This document shows, piece by piece, positions 24,907 through 32,791 of a stretch of DNA of 42,770 bases (positions within the stretch are counted from its first letter, which is position 1; each line of letters starts with the position of its first letter). Made by a program: the position numbers and the translations under genes. The DNA is taken from positions 1-42,770 of the forward strand of contig JAAYVH010000131.1 in NCBI GenBank assembly GCA_012517255.1, in the 5' to 3' direction. The notes beneath the pieces were generated by a model that did not search any database, had not been told where the DNA came from, and worked only from the letters and a program-made list of their open reading frames with translations. The DNA is from Chthonomonadales bacterium. Its GTDB lineage: Bacteria > Armatimonadota > Chthonomonadetes > Chthonomonadales > CAJBBX01.

Positions 24907-24934
24907 CGAAGGGGCCGCCTGAGCGGCCCCTTCG
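24907..24934. terminator. Strong hairpin between convergent genes
   Basis: CGAAGGGGCCGC (24907-24918) and GCGGCCCCTTCG (24923-24934) form a perfect 12-bp stem on a CTGA loop, 21 bases past the stop of the Met-rich gene and 27 bases past the end of the minus-strand small-protein gene. It can serve both directions. Confidence 0.8.
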
Positions 24935-24961
24935 CTGCATGTGGTGCGAGCGTACTCTCGA

Positions 24962-25333
24962 TCAGTATCCGCCCGACTGGATTGCCGGACCTCCTGGCGT
25001 TCCGCCCGGCGGCGATGGCGGCATGCCTCCCGGTGTCGGCGCCATTCCACCCGTACCGGGCATCATGCCGCCGCTCTGAATCGCCGGTCCGCTGCTGCCC
25101 AGCCCCGGAGGAGCCAGGGAATGCCCCTGAATCGGCTGATTCTGCTGGCCCGATTTGGGGGGCACGGGATCTTTGGTGCTCATGCTGCTGAACTGCGGCG
25201 GCAGCATGCTCGGCGGCTTCATCGCGGAAGCGTCCTGCCGCTGCTGATCGCGCCAGTAGTAGACCGCGCCGACTACGACGAGGATCACTACAATGACGAT
25301 CGCGGCAACGACGGGATTGACGTTCTGCTTCAC
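24962..25333 (-). CDS. Small membrane-anchored Pro/Gly-rich protein (pilin cassette copy 2)
   Basis: A 123-residue protein with one N-terminal membrane helix (about 7-27: VVAAIVIVVILVVVGAVYYW) and a long low-complexity tail rich in Pro, Gly, Gln, Ser and Met. The tail repeats the phrase GPAIQSGG, once near residue 83 and again at the C-terminus. It starts with GTG behind a GGAAAGG site, 18 bases after the pilin-like gene upstream, and is the last gene of a four-gene cluster. The layout helix-then-tail equals that of the 81-residue protein at 26216, so the two are paralogues. The function is unknown; it may act with the pseudopilins. Confidence 0.82.
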   Translation of the reverse strand: MKQNVNPVVAAIVIVVILVVVGAVYYWRDQQRQDASAMKPPSMLPPQFSSMSTKDPVPPKSGQQNQPIQGHSLAPPGLGSSGPAIQSGGMMPGTGGMAPTPGGMPPSPPGGTPGGPAIQSGGY

Positions 25334-25351
25334 GTCAGGACCTTTCCGTGG

Positions 25352-26119
25352 CTAGTCCACGTCTCGAGCATTCTGGTCTCGACCGTCCCACGTCCAGGCG
25401 CCGTCGTCCCGAACCAGCCAGTTCAGGTCGAGGTTCTGAGGCGGATTGCCGTAGGGATGGCCGCTGGCCGGCAGGCGCGCCTGGCGGAACTGACCGCCCG
25501 GCACGTACTTGGCGTGTCCGTCCATGAAGCACACGTTGAGATTCAGGCCCTGCACGAGTTGCGGATCGATCATCGTCATCACGGCCTGCTGGTTGTTGTG
25601 GTACGACGCGTACTCATGGATCAGCACGATGGACGACGGGACGTTGAAGTCGGACAGCTTCATCGGGCGGCCCAGGAAATCGCCCGCGGCCGCGATGCAG
25701 TGCTTGAACAGGAAGTGGTTGCCCTCGGGGAAGTCGGTGGCCATCCCGTCAGCCACGCCGGTGCCCCCGAGCATGAAGTTGCGCGGGCCGCTCGGGCACA
25801 GGCAGAGCTGCTTGTTCTTGACGTAGGGCTGGACGATCCGGACCCAGCTTCTGAACCCTACCCATGTGCCGCAGTAGGGGTCCCAGCCCGGATAGTCGCC
25901 GCCGAGCCCATTCTGGGTGGTCAGGAAGTTCTCGTCGTAGTCCTGGACATACATCAGGATGCCCAGGCCAAGCTGCTTCACGTTGCTAAGACAGCTCGTC
26001 CTCCGCGCCTGATCGCGCGCCTTGGCGAACACAGGGAACAGGATCGCGGCGAGAATGGCGATGATCGCGATGACGACGAGCAACTCGATGAGCGTGAAAC
26101 CGGTGCGGCTTCGCTTCAT
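25352..26119 (-). CDS. Prepilin-like (type II pseudopilin) protein, cassette copy 2
   Basis: A 255-residue protein with a type IV prepilin leader. [14 protein letters not shown] gives a cleavage site after G7 for a prepilin peptidase, followed by the hydrophobic helix to about residue 27 and then [27 protein letters not shown], typical of the DUF1559-like family found in planctomycetes and armatimonads. Near the C-terminus [13 protein letters not shown] is the characteristic H-motif. The ATG at 26119 has a GGAGGAG site; 22 codons further upstream are open but not supported. No peptidase or secretion ATPase gene is in the window. It is the third gene of the pilin-small-pilin-small cluster. Confidence 0.93.
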   Translation of the reverse strand: MKRSRTGFTLIELLVVIAIIAILAAILFPVFAKARDQARRTSCLSNVKQLGLGILMYVQDYDENFLTTQNGLGGDYPGWDPYCGTWVGFRSWVRIVQPYVKNKQLCLCPSGPRNFMLGGTGVADGMATDFPEGNHFLFKHCIAAAGDFLGRPMKLSDFNVPSSIVLIHEYASYHNNQQAVMTMIDPQLVQGLNLNVCFMDGHAKYVPGGQFRQARLPASGHPYGNPPQNLDLNWLVRDDGAWTWDGRDQNARDVD

Positions 26120-26169
26120 GGTACTCCTCCGTGCTAGCGATGCGCATGGAAGTGCGCGGACGTTCATAA

Positions 26170-26207
26170 GGGGACCGGACCCCATCTGCGTTGCAAGGTC
26201 CGGCCCC
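26170..26207 (-). terminator. Hairpin between the two pilin cassettes
   Basis: GGGG plus CCGGACC (26170-26181, one unpaired A) pairs with GGTCCGG plus CCCC (26197-26207). It lies just after the first small-protein gene and may lower, rather than stop, read-through into the second cassette. Confidence 0.55.
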
Positions 26208-26215
26208 CCTGCATA

Positions 26216-26461
26216 CTACTTGCCCGGCCGATACTCTGCCTGGCCTCCACCTGCTCCGGACGGCAACTGCACGCCCGTCTGGATCTGCGGGCCGGTGCCG
26301 GCTTGTCCGGCGGGCGGCGCCCCCGGCGTCATGACCGTACCCGTCGTGATCGGCGGCGGGGGCTTGAAGCGGTTCGTGCCCGTGCTCCGCCAGAGCAGGA
26401 AGCCGGCAACCAGTATGACCAGAACAATGGCTGCAATGGCCACCGGCGGTTTGATCTCCAA
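26216..26461 (-). CDS. Small membrane-anchored Pro/Gly-rich protein (pilin cassette copy 1)
   Basis: An 81-residue protein with one N-terminal membrane helix (about 7-24: VAIAAIVLVILVAGFLLW) and a Pro/Gly/Gln-rich tail that includes TGPQIQTGVQLPSG, echoing the GPAIQSGG phrase of the 123-residue protein at 24962. It begins with a TTG codon behind an AGGAG site, 42 bases after the pilin-like gene. The rare start codon suggests low translation. It is the second gene of the duplicated cassette. Function unknown; its constant position after a pilin-like gene suggests a linked role. Confidence 0.8.
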   Translation of the reverse strand: MEIKPPVAIAAIVLVILVAGFLLWRSTGTNRFKPPPPITTGTVMTPGAPPAGQAGTGPQIQTGVQLPSGAGGGQAEYRPGK

Positions 26462-26503
26462 CGCCTCTCTCCTTACTTGCCGGAAACGCGCCGGCGCTAC
26501 GAA

Positions 26504-27253
26504 CTAGATGTCAAACGGGTCGCTGGGGAAGTGCCAGTGATGACCCTGGAAGAACCAGTTCAGGTCGTAGTTGGCAACGCCCAGAGGCGTCACGAACGGC
26601 ACGCTCATGTACTTGGCATGGCCATCGTAGAACGCCGCGTTCGACGCCTTGCTGCCCGTGTTGGTGCCGTTCCATGCATACGGATCGGCTCCTCCGTGAT
26701 GCCACATCTCCTCTACGAAGAGCGCCAGCTGCGCCGGGCGCATGACCACGGACATCCTCACTGCGCCAAATCCGGATGCAACATAGGCATCATGGGCATG
26801 GCGGAAGTAGTAGGAACCTCGCTCGTTGCCCGAGATCCAGCGATCCACGAGGTTGTCGCTGGGGCAGCGGAAGAGCTGCGGGCTCTTGATGTACGGGTTG
26901 AGGCGCAGCGGATAGCCTGCGAGCTGCTTGGTCGTGAGGCCCGTGCCGGGATAGTACAGGCGAATGCCCCAGCACTGAATGTGGAGGGCGCCCTGATACG
27001 GGGTCGGCGTGTGGGTGCATCCCGGGCCATCCAGCTCGTTGGTGGTGATCTGCGAGTCGGGATAGGCCTCGTCGTAGTCACCAGCATACATGATGGCCGC
27101 AAGCATGATCTGCTTCATGTTGCTGAGGCAGCTTGTCTTGCGGGCCTGCTCCCGCGCTCGTGCGAACACTGGGAACAGGATGGCTGCCAGGATTGCTATG
27201 ATGGCAATCACGACAAGCAGCTCGATGAGGGTAAAGCCGGTGCGACGCTTCAT
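26504..27253 (-). CDS. Prepilin-like (type II pseudopilin) protein, cassette copy 1
   Basis: A 249-residue prepilin-like protein and first gene of the cluster. [13 protein letters not shown] gives a short basic leader cut after G6, a hydrophobic helix, then [38 protein letters not shown], very close to the other copy. The C-terminal part holds [16 protein letters not shown], the H-motif of the DUF1559-like family. The globular region between differs strongly from the paralogue at 25352, so the two would present different surfaces on a shared helix. The ATG has a GGGAGG site. A near-consensus promoter is at 27340-27368. Confidence 0.94.
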   Translation of the reverse strand: MKRRTGFTLIELLVVIAIIAILAAILFPVFARAREQARKTSCLSNMKQIMLAAIMYAGDYDEAYPDSQITTNELDGPGCTHTPTPYQGALHIQCWGIRLYYPGTGLTTKQLAGYPLRLNPYIKSPQLFRCPSDNLVDRWISGNERGSYYFRHAHDAYVASGFGAVRMSVVMRPAQLALFVEEMWHHGGADPYAWNGTNTGSKASNAAFYDGHAKYMSVPFVTPLGVANYDLNWFFQGHHWHFPSDPFDI

Positions 27254-27567
27254 TCAAGAACCTCCCTTGTCCTTGGTTCATCCGGCAGCGGCGCGCTTTC
27301 TCCGCGCTAATGCGCGTCGCCTCTGTTCGATCTGTATGCACTATAAGGCCGATCCGCTCGAGTGTCAAGAGCGTCTCGCCGGTGCATTGCGGAGAGTTGT
27401 CAGAGGATTCTGCATGACCTGCGCGAAATCCTTCTGCGAGTTTCAGCATTTTTTCAACAGACTGGATTCGCCCGCGAAAGAGGTGGACACGGCAGGCTCG
27501 CTAGCCGTTGCGCCGCAGGGCGCACAGCGGCGGCGGCCTGCACGCTGTGCCAGCGAAGGAGATAACG
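27254..27567. other. Divergent intergenic region upstream of the pilin cluster
   Basis: No supportable gene. It contains the minus-strand promoter of the pilin cluster (27340-27368), an 80-base leader for it, and the upstream region of the plus-strand URO-D-like gene, for which no good promoter was seen. Confidence 0.5.
27340..27368 (-). promoter_or_regulatory. Near-consensus sigma-70 promoter of the pilin cluster
   Basis: On the minus strand TTGACA (27363-27368) is followed by a 17-base spacer and TATAGT (27340-27345). The -35 is perfect, the -10 has one mismatch and the spacing is ideal. Transcription should start near 27333, leaving an 80-base leader. It is the best promoter match in the window and suggests strong expression of the pilin-like genes. 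Confidence 0.75.
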
Positions 27568-28974
27568 ATGAGCGACATGGAGAGCCTGTACCAGCTCCGT
27601 CTTGCCCGGTACACCACCGCTCTGCGCAACGGAACACCCGACTGCGTGCCGATTCGTCCGTTCGTTGCCGAGTTTACGGCTCGGTATGCCGGGTACACGG
27701 TGCAGGAGGTGACGCACGACTACGAGCTGGCGTTCGCCGCCGCGCGCAAGTGCGCCGCCGATTTCGACTGGGACGCGGTGGTCGGCAACATGGTGTACGT
27801 GTGGACCGGGCTGACTCAGGCCATCGGACTGACCTACTACGGCGTTCCGGGCGTGGACCTGCCGGCATCCACCGGATTCCAGTATCGCGAGCCGGCTCCG
27901 GAAGCTGCCTTCATGAAGTCGGACGAGTACGACGCTTTGATTGCCGATCCCACGGGCTACTTGCTGAACACCTGGCTGCCGAGGGTGGCAGCGGACGTCG
28001 CGCCCATCGGATCGCCCTCGACTATGCGCAACAATCTCTCGTTTCTCAAGGGCGGGATGGCGATGCTGCAGTACTTCACCGCCTTTGGCGATCAGGCTGC
28101 GCGTCTGCGAGCAGAATCCGGCACCGTGTCGGCCATAGCCGGCATCCTAAAGGCGCCCTTCGACATCCTGGCCGACAAGCTGCGCGGCTACGTCGGCCTT
28201 ACCATGGACATGATCGAACAGCCCGACAAGGTCCTGGCAGCCTGCGAGGCGCTCATGCCCCATCTGCTCCATGTCGCCCGCACATCTGCCGATCCGACGT
28301 GCCAGGTTCCCATCGGCTTCTGGATGCATCGGGGCTGCGTGCCGTTCATCTCTCCCGCGCAGTTCCGCAGCCACTACTGGCCGACGCTCAAGCCGATCAT
28401 TGAGGACCTGTGGCGCGAGGGGCATCAGACGCTGTTCTACGCCGAGGGCGACTGGAACGCCCACCTCGACAGCTTCGCCGAACTGCCCGAAGGAAGCATC
28501 GTTTTCCATGTGGACCGGGCCGACATCTTCGAGGCGCACCGCAAGATCGGAGACCGATTCTGCCTGAGCGGCGGCATCCCGAACGTGCTCCTGAGCTACG
28601 GCTCCGAACAGGAGGTGCGGGATTGCTGCCGGAAAGTGCTCGACGGCGTCGCCCGCAACGGCGGCTATATCCTCGATGCCAGCGCAATCATGCAGGATGA
28701 CACGAAGCCCGAGAACCTGCGCGCACTGACCGACTTCGCTCGCGAGCACGGCGTCTACTCCCAGGTGCACGCCTCGCCCGCCCGGACAGCGGCCCTGCCC
28801 GATGAGTCCAGCGTCCAGGCCGGCAGCCCGCCCCCCGGGGTCTGCATCCCGTGGGAGACCCGGCGAGCAGAGATGGGACCGATTAGCGGCGACGAGGCGA
28901 TCGTACGACGTATCTGGGAGCAGATTGACGCCCTCGGTAATATGTACATCTGGCAGGTGCTGTTGTCGTTCTGA
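27568..28974 (+). CDS. Uroporphyrinogen-decarboxylase-family protein, second copy
   Basis: A 468-residue URO-D/MtaA-like protein. Family features are the opening LYQLRLARYTTALRNGTPDCVPIRPF, DFDWDAVVGNMVY, DMIEQPDKVLAACEALMPHLL, PISPAQF-like FISPAQFRSHYWPTLKPII, and GNRFCLSGG-like GDRFCLSGGIPN followed by VRDCCRKVLDG and GYILDASAIMQDD. Compared with HemE it is longer and lacks a recognisable tetrapyrrole-binding motif, so a methyltransferase-like role is more likely. The ATG at 27568 has a GAAGGAGA site; upstream codons in the same frame are not supported. It is divergent from the pilin cluster and shows only low similarity to the other URO-D-like protein (14104), so the two are not recent duplicates. 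Confidence 0.87.
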   Translation: MSDMESLYQLRLARYTTALRNGTPDCVPIRPFVAEFTARYAGYTVQEVTHDYELAFAAARKCAADFDWDAVVGNMVYVWTGLTQAIGLTYYGVPGVDLPASTGFQYREPAPEAAFMKSDEYDALIADPTGYLLNTWLPRVAADVAPIGSPSTMRNNLSFLKGGMAMLQYFTAFGDQAARLRAESGTVSAIAGILKAPFDILADKLRGYVGLTMDMIEQPDKVLAACEALMPHLLHVARTSADPTCQVPIGFWMHRGCVPFISPAQFRSHYWPTLKPIIEDLWREGHQTLFYAEGDWNAHLDSFAELPEGSIVFHVDRADIFEAHRKIGDRFCLSGGIPNVLLSYGSEQEVRDCCRKVLDGVARNGGYILDASAIMQDDTKPENLRALTDFAREHGVYSQVHASPARTAALPDESSVQAGSPPPGVCIPWETRRAEMGPISGDEAIVRRIWEQIDALGNMYIWQVLLSF

Positions 28975-28992
28975 GGCCCAGACTGGAAAGGA

Positions 28993-29018
28993 CGCCCCGG
29001 AAACGCGGTTCCGGGGCG
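28993..29018 (+). terminator. Hairpin after the second URO-D-like gene
   Basis: CGCCCCGGAA (28993-29002) and TTCCGGGGCG (29009-29018) make a perfect 10-bp stem with a 6-base loop, 18 bases past the stop codon. No T tract follows. Confidence 0.72.
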
Positions 29019-29172
29019 CTGGTAGGAGGATCGGCACGACGGCCAACAGCGCCGCCGCTACGACGCGGGAGGGACTCCGCCAACCGAGACGCCAGCAGAA
29101 CGCGCCGTCCGACCCCACTATACGGGTCTAGCGTTGAAAGAACGTTGAAAGCCCGGTCGGCCGAAAAAGATT

Positions 29173-29190
29173 CCACGAAAAAAAGCGTGG
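29173..29190. repeat. A-rich-loop hairpin
   Basis: CCACG (29173-29177) and CGTGG (29186-29190) enclose an A-rich 8-base loop, just past the end of the minus-strand zinc-ribbon gene. Two CGTTGAAAG direct repeats lie nearby at about 29133-29151. It may terminate the zinc-ribbon transcript. Confidence 0.35.
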
Positions 29191-29252
29191 CGGCGCAATG
29201 GCCGCGTGGCTGCGGAGCCCGATCGGTCGGCAGGACGGCCCTGGCAGTCCGG

Positions 29253-29525
29253 CTAGAAGTCGAAGAGGTCCTCGAGGAAGCTCCTGGCTTTCTTGCGGCG
29301 TCGCAGGCGGGGGTCCCTGTCGTAATCGTCACGGTCGTACCGGTCGCGTTCCGGCACGGGCGGGGCATAGGGGGGCGGCACGGGCGCCTGCGCCGCCTTC
29401 TCGATGAGCTTGTCGAGCTCGCCGCGATCAAGCCAGATGCCCCGGCATTTGGGGCAGTAGTCTATCTCCACTCCCATGCGGTCGGCAATCACAAGGGTGG
29501 TGTCGGGACAGACCGGGCAGTTCAT
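29253..29525 (-). CDS. TFIIB-type zinc-ribbon protein
   Basis: A 90-residue protein with the zf-TFIIB ribbon: MNCPVC, then YCPKCRGIWLDRGELDKLIEKA, where C3, C6, C24 and C27 bind zinc. A Pro-rich linker (APVPPPYAPPVP) and a highly charged tail rich in Arg and Asp end in SFLEDLFDF, an acidic-aromatic tail that could be a peptide docking motif. The start at 29525 follows an AGAGG site; the longer frame upstream overlaps the divergent RarA gene and is not real. Such small proteins are common and of unknown role. Confidence 0.88.
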   Translation of the reverse strand: MNCPVCPDTTLVIADRMGVEIDYCPKCRGIWLDRGELDKLIEKAAQAPVPPPYAPPVPERDRYDRDDYDRDPRLRRRKKARSFLEDLFDF

Positions 29526-29661
29526 CGTGAGCCTCTCAGTCTCATAGGATCGTGGCGCCAACGGGCCAGTCCTATGATACCTCCGGCGCCGCATCGGCAG
29601 CCGGCTTGCCATGCGCCGCCTATGGCTGATGGCAGGAACAGCCCCTGCGGACGGCGAAGTT

Positions 29662-31035
29662 ATGCTGGCTATGGACGACCCGCAACAGCCGCCGCTCAGC
29701 CTCCTGGCCGACGACGACGATGTACAGTCCGACGCATCGGCCCCTCTGGCGGCGCGCATGCGACCGCGCACGCTCGACGAGTTCGTCGGGCAGGCGCATG
29801 TCATCGGCCCGGGCGCAATGCTCCGCCAGGCCATCGAGCAGGATCGCCTGATGTCGGTGGTCTTTTGGGGACCGCCGGGCTGCGGCAAGTCCACGCTGGC
29901 GAGCATCATCGCGCGCCACACGAACGCCGCGTTCGAGAGCTACAGCGCGGTGACGAGCGGCGTGGCCGACGTGCGGCGAGTGATCGAGCGTGCGTCGGCC
30001 CGCAAGCGCGCCCAGGGCCGCAGAACCATCCTGTTTGTGGATGAGATCCACCGATGGAACAAGGCCCAGCAAGACGCGCTGCTGCCTCATGTGGAGAACG
30101 GCACGGTCATTCTCATCGGAGCCACCACCGAGAACCCCTACTTCGAGGTCAACGCGCCCCTCATCAGCCGGTCGAAGGTGCTCCTGTTCCACCCGCTCAC
30201 ATCCGACGACATCCGATCGCTCGTCGAACGCGCCCTTTCGGATTCTGAGCGCGGACTGGGCGGGCAAAACGTGCAGATGGACCCCGAAGCGCTGCGGCAC
30301 ATCGTGGACATCGCCGGCGGCGACGCTCGGGCTGCGCTCAATACGCTGGAGATGGCGGCTCAGATCGCGCACGCCGACGACCAGGGGCGCCCATGTATCA
30401 CGCTGAAGGATGCCGAAGAGGCGGCCCAGCAGCGGGCGCTCGGGTACGATCGTCGGGGCGACGAGCATTACGACACCATATCGGCGTTCATCAAGTCGGT
30501 GCGGGGGTCCGACCCGGATGCGGCCCTCTATTGGCTCGCGAAGATGCTCAGGGCTGGAGAGGACCCGATGTTCATAGCCCGCCGGCTGGTCATCCTGGCA
30601 TCCGAGGACATCGGCAACGCCGACCCCCAGGGTCTGGTTGTGGCGACTGCGGCGGCGCAGGCTGTGCACATGATCGGCATGCCCGAAGCACGCATCACGC
30701 TCGCCCAGGCCACCACCTATCTGGCCGCAGCCCCGAAGAGCAACGCCGCCTACGTGGCGCTCGAGCGCGCCTCGCATGACATTGCCACGCGGGGGGCGGC
30801 TCCGGTGCCCCTGCATCTACGCAACGCTCCCCATCCGGCCCTGGGTCAGTTCGGCCACGGAAAGGGGTACCGCTACCCCCACGACTACCCGGGAAACTGG
30901 GTGGAACAGGAGTATGCGCCATCCGAGGCTCGCTCAGGCGTCTACTACGAGCCCACGGAGAACGGCTATGAGGCGCGCATCAAAGCACGCCTCGCAGCCC
31001 GCCATGCTCGCCCTGAAGAGCCGGACACAGCCTAG
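29662..31035 (+). CDS. rarA: Replication-associated recombination protein A (MgsA/RarA ATPase)
   Basis: A 457-residue AAA+ ATPase of the clamp-loader clade that acts at stalled replication forks. Visible motifs are PRTLDEFVGQAHV, Walker A GPPGCGKST (70-78), Walker B ILFVDEIHRWNKAQQDALL, sensor 1 IGATTENPYFEVN, and the C-terminal tetramerisation region with YDRRGDEHYDTISAFIKSVRGSDPDAALYW, EDIGNADP and GYRYPHDYPGNWVEQEY. Length and order match the family. Starts at 29662 and 29671 are both possible with weak ribosome binding sites; a longer frame begins at 29611. It is divergent from the zinc-ribbon gene. Confidence 0.95.
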   Translation: MLAMDDPQQPPLSLLADDDDVQSDASAPLAARMRPRTLDEFVGQAHVIGPGAMLRQAIEQDRLMSVVFWGPPGCGKSTLASIIARHTNAAFESYSAVTSGVADVRRVIERASARKRAQGRRTILFVDEIHRWNKAQQDALLPHVENGTVILIGATTENPYFEVNAPLISRSKVLLFHPLTSDDIRSLVERALSDSERGLGGQNVQMDPEALRHIVDIAGGDARAALNTLEMAAQIAHADDQGRPCITLKDAEEAAQQRALGYDRRGDEHYDTISAFIKSVRGSDPDAALYWLAKMLRAGEDPMFIARRLVILASEDIGNADPQGLVVATAAAQAVHMIGMPEARITLAQATTYLAAAPKSNAAYVALERASHDIATRGAAPVPLHLRNAPHPALGQFGHGKGYRYPHDYPGNWVEQEYAPSEARSGVYYEPTENGYEARIKARLAARHARPEEPDTA

Positions 31036-31100
31036 CACCCGCCGCTCTCGCGCATGACGATCAAGCGCGGCGAGCAGCCGGCGCTACGGCATTGTCTGCG

Positions 31101-32657
31101 TCACTTCACACGGAGTATCCGGCTGGCCTCGTGCGTCTTGCCGAACATGTCGGTCGCTCGAACGACAATCCGATGGGTTCCGGGTCCCACGCCGACCGGC
31201 AGCCTGGCCCGCCAGATGTGCGACGACTGAGAGATGCCGGGAAGCTTTCGCCCGGGCGGCTGATTCGGTCCAGCCTCCGCATCCTTGAGCGTCTGGTAGG
31301 CCGGGTCGGCCATGCGCGTCTGCTCCATGGGAAGCCACGGTCCGCTCGAGCCCATCCGCATCTCCACCCTGGAGCGAGACGATCCCGCGAACACGTTGAC
31401 GGTCACGTCGGTTGTGGCCAGGTCGGCGACGGCGACCTCTTCGGGCGCATAGATGTTCATCTGATAGTCGGCAGGCCGCCGTGCTGCGCGGAACTCGATG
31501 GTGTATCGTGTCCGGTCGAACGTGACGATCGAGTAGCCGTTGGGGGCTCCGTCGCTCATGGTGGCATGCGGTATGCCGAGATCGTCGGGCGCCCCCGACC
31601 ACCAGCTTCCGCACACCGTCGCATGGATGACGTGATGATGGGGCTGCTTGCCCTTCCAGCCCCCGCTGCCAGAAATGAACCGATGCTCCTGCGTATGGGT
31701 GTGCGCCGAAAACGACAGCGTGTAGGGCCGATCGGCGAGCAGCTCGAACATCTGCGTCTTCTCGGCAACGGCCTCGATCGGAATGTGCATCAGCAAGACG
31801 ACGGGCTGAGTCCGCGGGACCCTCGCAAGGTCATTGCCAAGCCACGCGAGCTGCTTCGCCCCGAGCCCGCCCGAGTAGCCTGCACGTTCCGATCCGGAGG
31901 CAGCGCGCCACATGATGTTGTCGAGCACGATGAAATGAACCGGCCCGTGATCGAACGAGTAGTAGGCCGGACCGAACTGCCGCTCCCATGTCTCGTCGGA
32001 TCGCTCATCATCGGGGGCGTCGTGGTTTGTGTCATGGTTGCCCATGACATACGCCCATGGAACGCCGACCAGCCCGATGGTCCGTTTGGTGCTGTCGAAC
32101 AGCGAGAGGTCGTCGAAGACCACATCGCCGAGAGTGATGCCGAACGCGGCATCAGAGCCGATCAGGTCTTCGATGACGTCGTGGGCTATGTAGTCTATCT
32201 CCGTCTGGTTTCTGGGCTGGGTGTCGCCGAAGATCAGCACGCGAAAGCGATCGGGCTCGCGGCGAGGGGTCAGCGGGAAATCCACCGATTCCGGCAGCGG
32301 CCCTGTCGGGGCAACGCCTGCGAATCGAAGGGTAGGCGATCCCTTCGGCTTGTGGACATAGTAGAACCGCCTCAGCCCCAGTTCATCCACGGGCGTGGTC
32401 CAGTTGCGCGGCTTGACCACGAAAATGATGGTGTCGTCGCTCACCGGCAGCTCATATCGGCCCGAGGCATCGGTCACCACCACTTCGCGCTGGTTGGATA
32501 CGCGCATGCCCTTCAGGCCAGGCTCGCCTGCGTCGCGCATGCCGTTCCCGTTGCGATCGTGGAACACCACGCCTCGCGCCAGTGTCTGAGCCTGGACGCT
32601 CGTCCCGAGCGCCGCCAATGTGAGCGCCGCTAGCCAGCGCAGGTTGCGGGTTGTCAT
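31101..32657 (-). CDS. Exported calcineurin-like metallophosphoesterase (MetallophosN/C type)
   Basis: A 518-residue secreted protein with a signal peptide (about 1-23). Residues 27-70 form an SdrD-B-like/MetallophosN domain with the calcium-binding-like loop DRNGNGMRDAGEPG. The phosphoesterase core has GDTQ (144-147; usually GDxH, here Gln), ITLGDVV (174-180), GNHD (206-209), LLMHIP and SAHTHTQEH, which supply the two-metal site. A C-terminal MetallophosC beta domain follows, ending in THRIVVRATDMFGKTHE. The substrate is unknown; nucleotide or phospholipid phosphoesters are typical for the fold. The ATG has a GAGGA site. Confidence 0.92.
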   Translation of the reverse strand: MTTRNLRWLAALTLAALGTSVQAQTLARGVVFHDRNGNGMRDAGEPGLKGMRVSNQREVVVTDASGRYELPVSDDTIIFVVKPRNWTTPVDELGLRRFYYVHKPKGSPTLRFAGVAPTGPLPESVDFPLTPRREPDRFRVLIFGDTQPRNQTEIDYIAHDVIEDLIGSDAAFGITLGDVVFDDLSLFDSTKRTIGLVGVPWAYVMGNHDTNHDAPDDERSDETWERQFGPAYYSFDHGPVHFIVLDNIMWRAASGSERAGYSGGLGAKQLAWLGNDLARVPRTQPVVLLMHIPIEAVAEKTQMFELLADRPYTLSFSAHTHTQEHRFISGSGGWKGKQPHHHVIHATVCGSWWSGAPDDLGIPHATMSDGAPNGYSIVTFDRTRYTIEFRAARRPADYQMNIYAPEEVAVADLATTDVTVNVFAGSSRSRVEMRMGSSGPWLPMEQTRMADPAYQTLKDAEAGPNQPPGRKLPGISQSSHIWRARLPVGVGPGTHRIVVRATDMFGKTHEASRILRVK

Positions 32658-32791
32658 GGATCGGTCCTCGTTGATTTCGAATTCACGATGCCCGTTCGAC
32701 GCTGACGGCTCCGAGCATCGGGCACATTATGGCCGACAATGCCGGCCAGGGGCTGACGCATCACGAACGCTTAACGCAGGGTCTCTCGGCT

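Noticed and set aside
24941-26137. Plus-strand open frame across the pilin-like gene and small-protein gene
   Set aside because: It runs antisense through two genes and a gap, with no recognisable domain.
24962-27253. Cluster considered as a complete type IV pilus or type II secretion locus
   Set aside because: No prepilin peptidase, ATPase, platform protein or secretin gene is nearby.
31092-32633. Plus-strand open frame opposite the metallophosphoesterase
   Set aside because: The minus strand has all phosphoesterase motifs; the plus frame has none.
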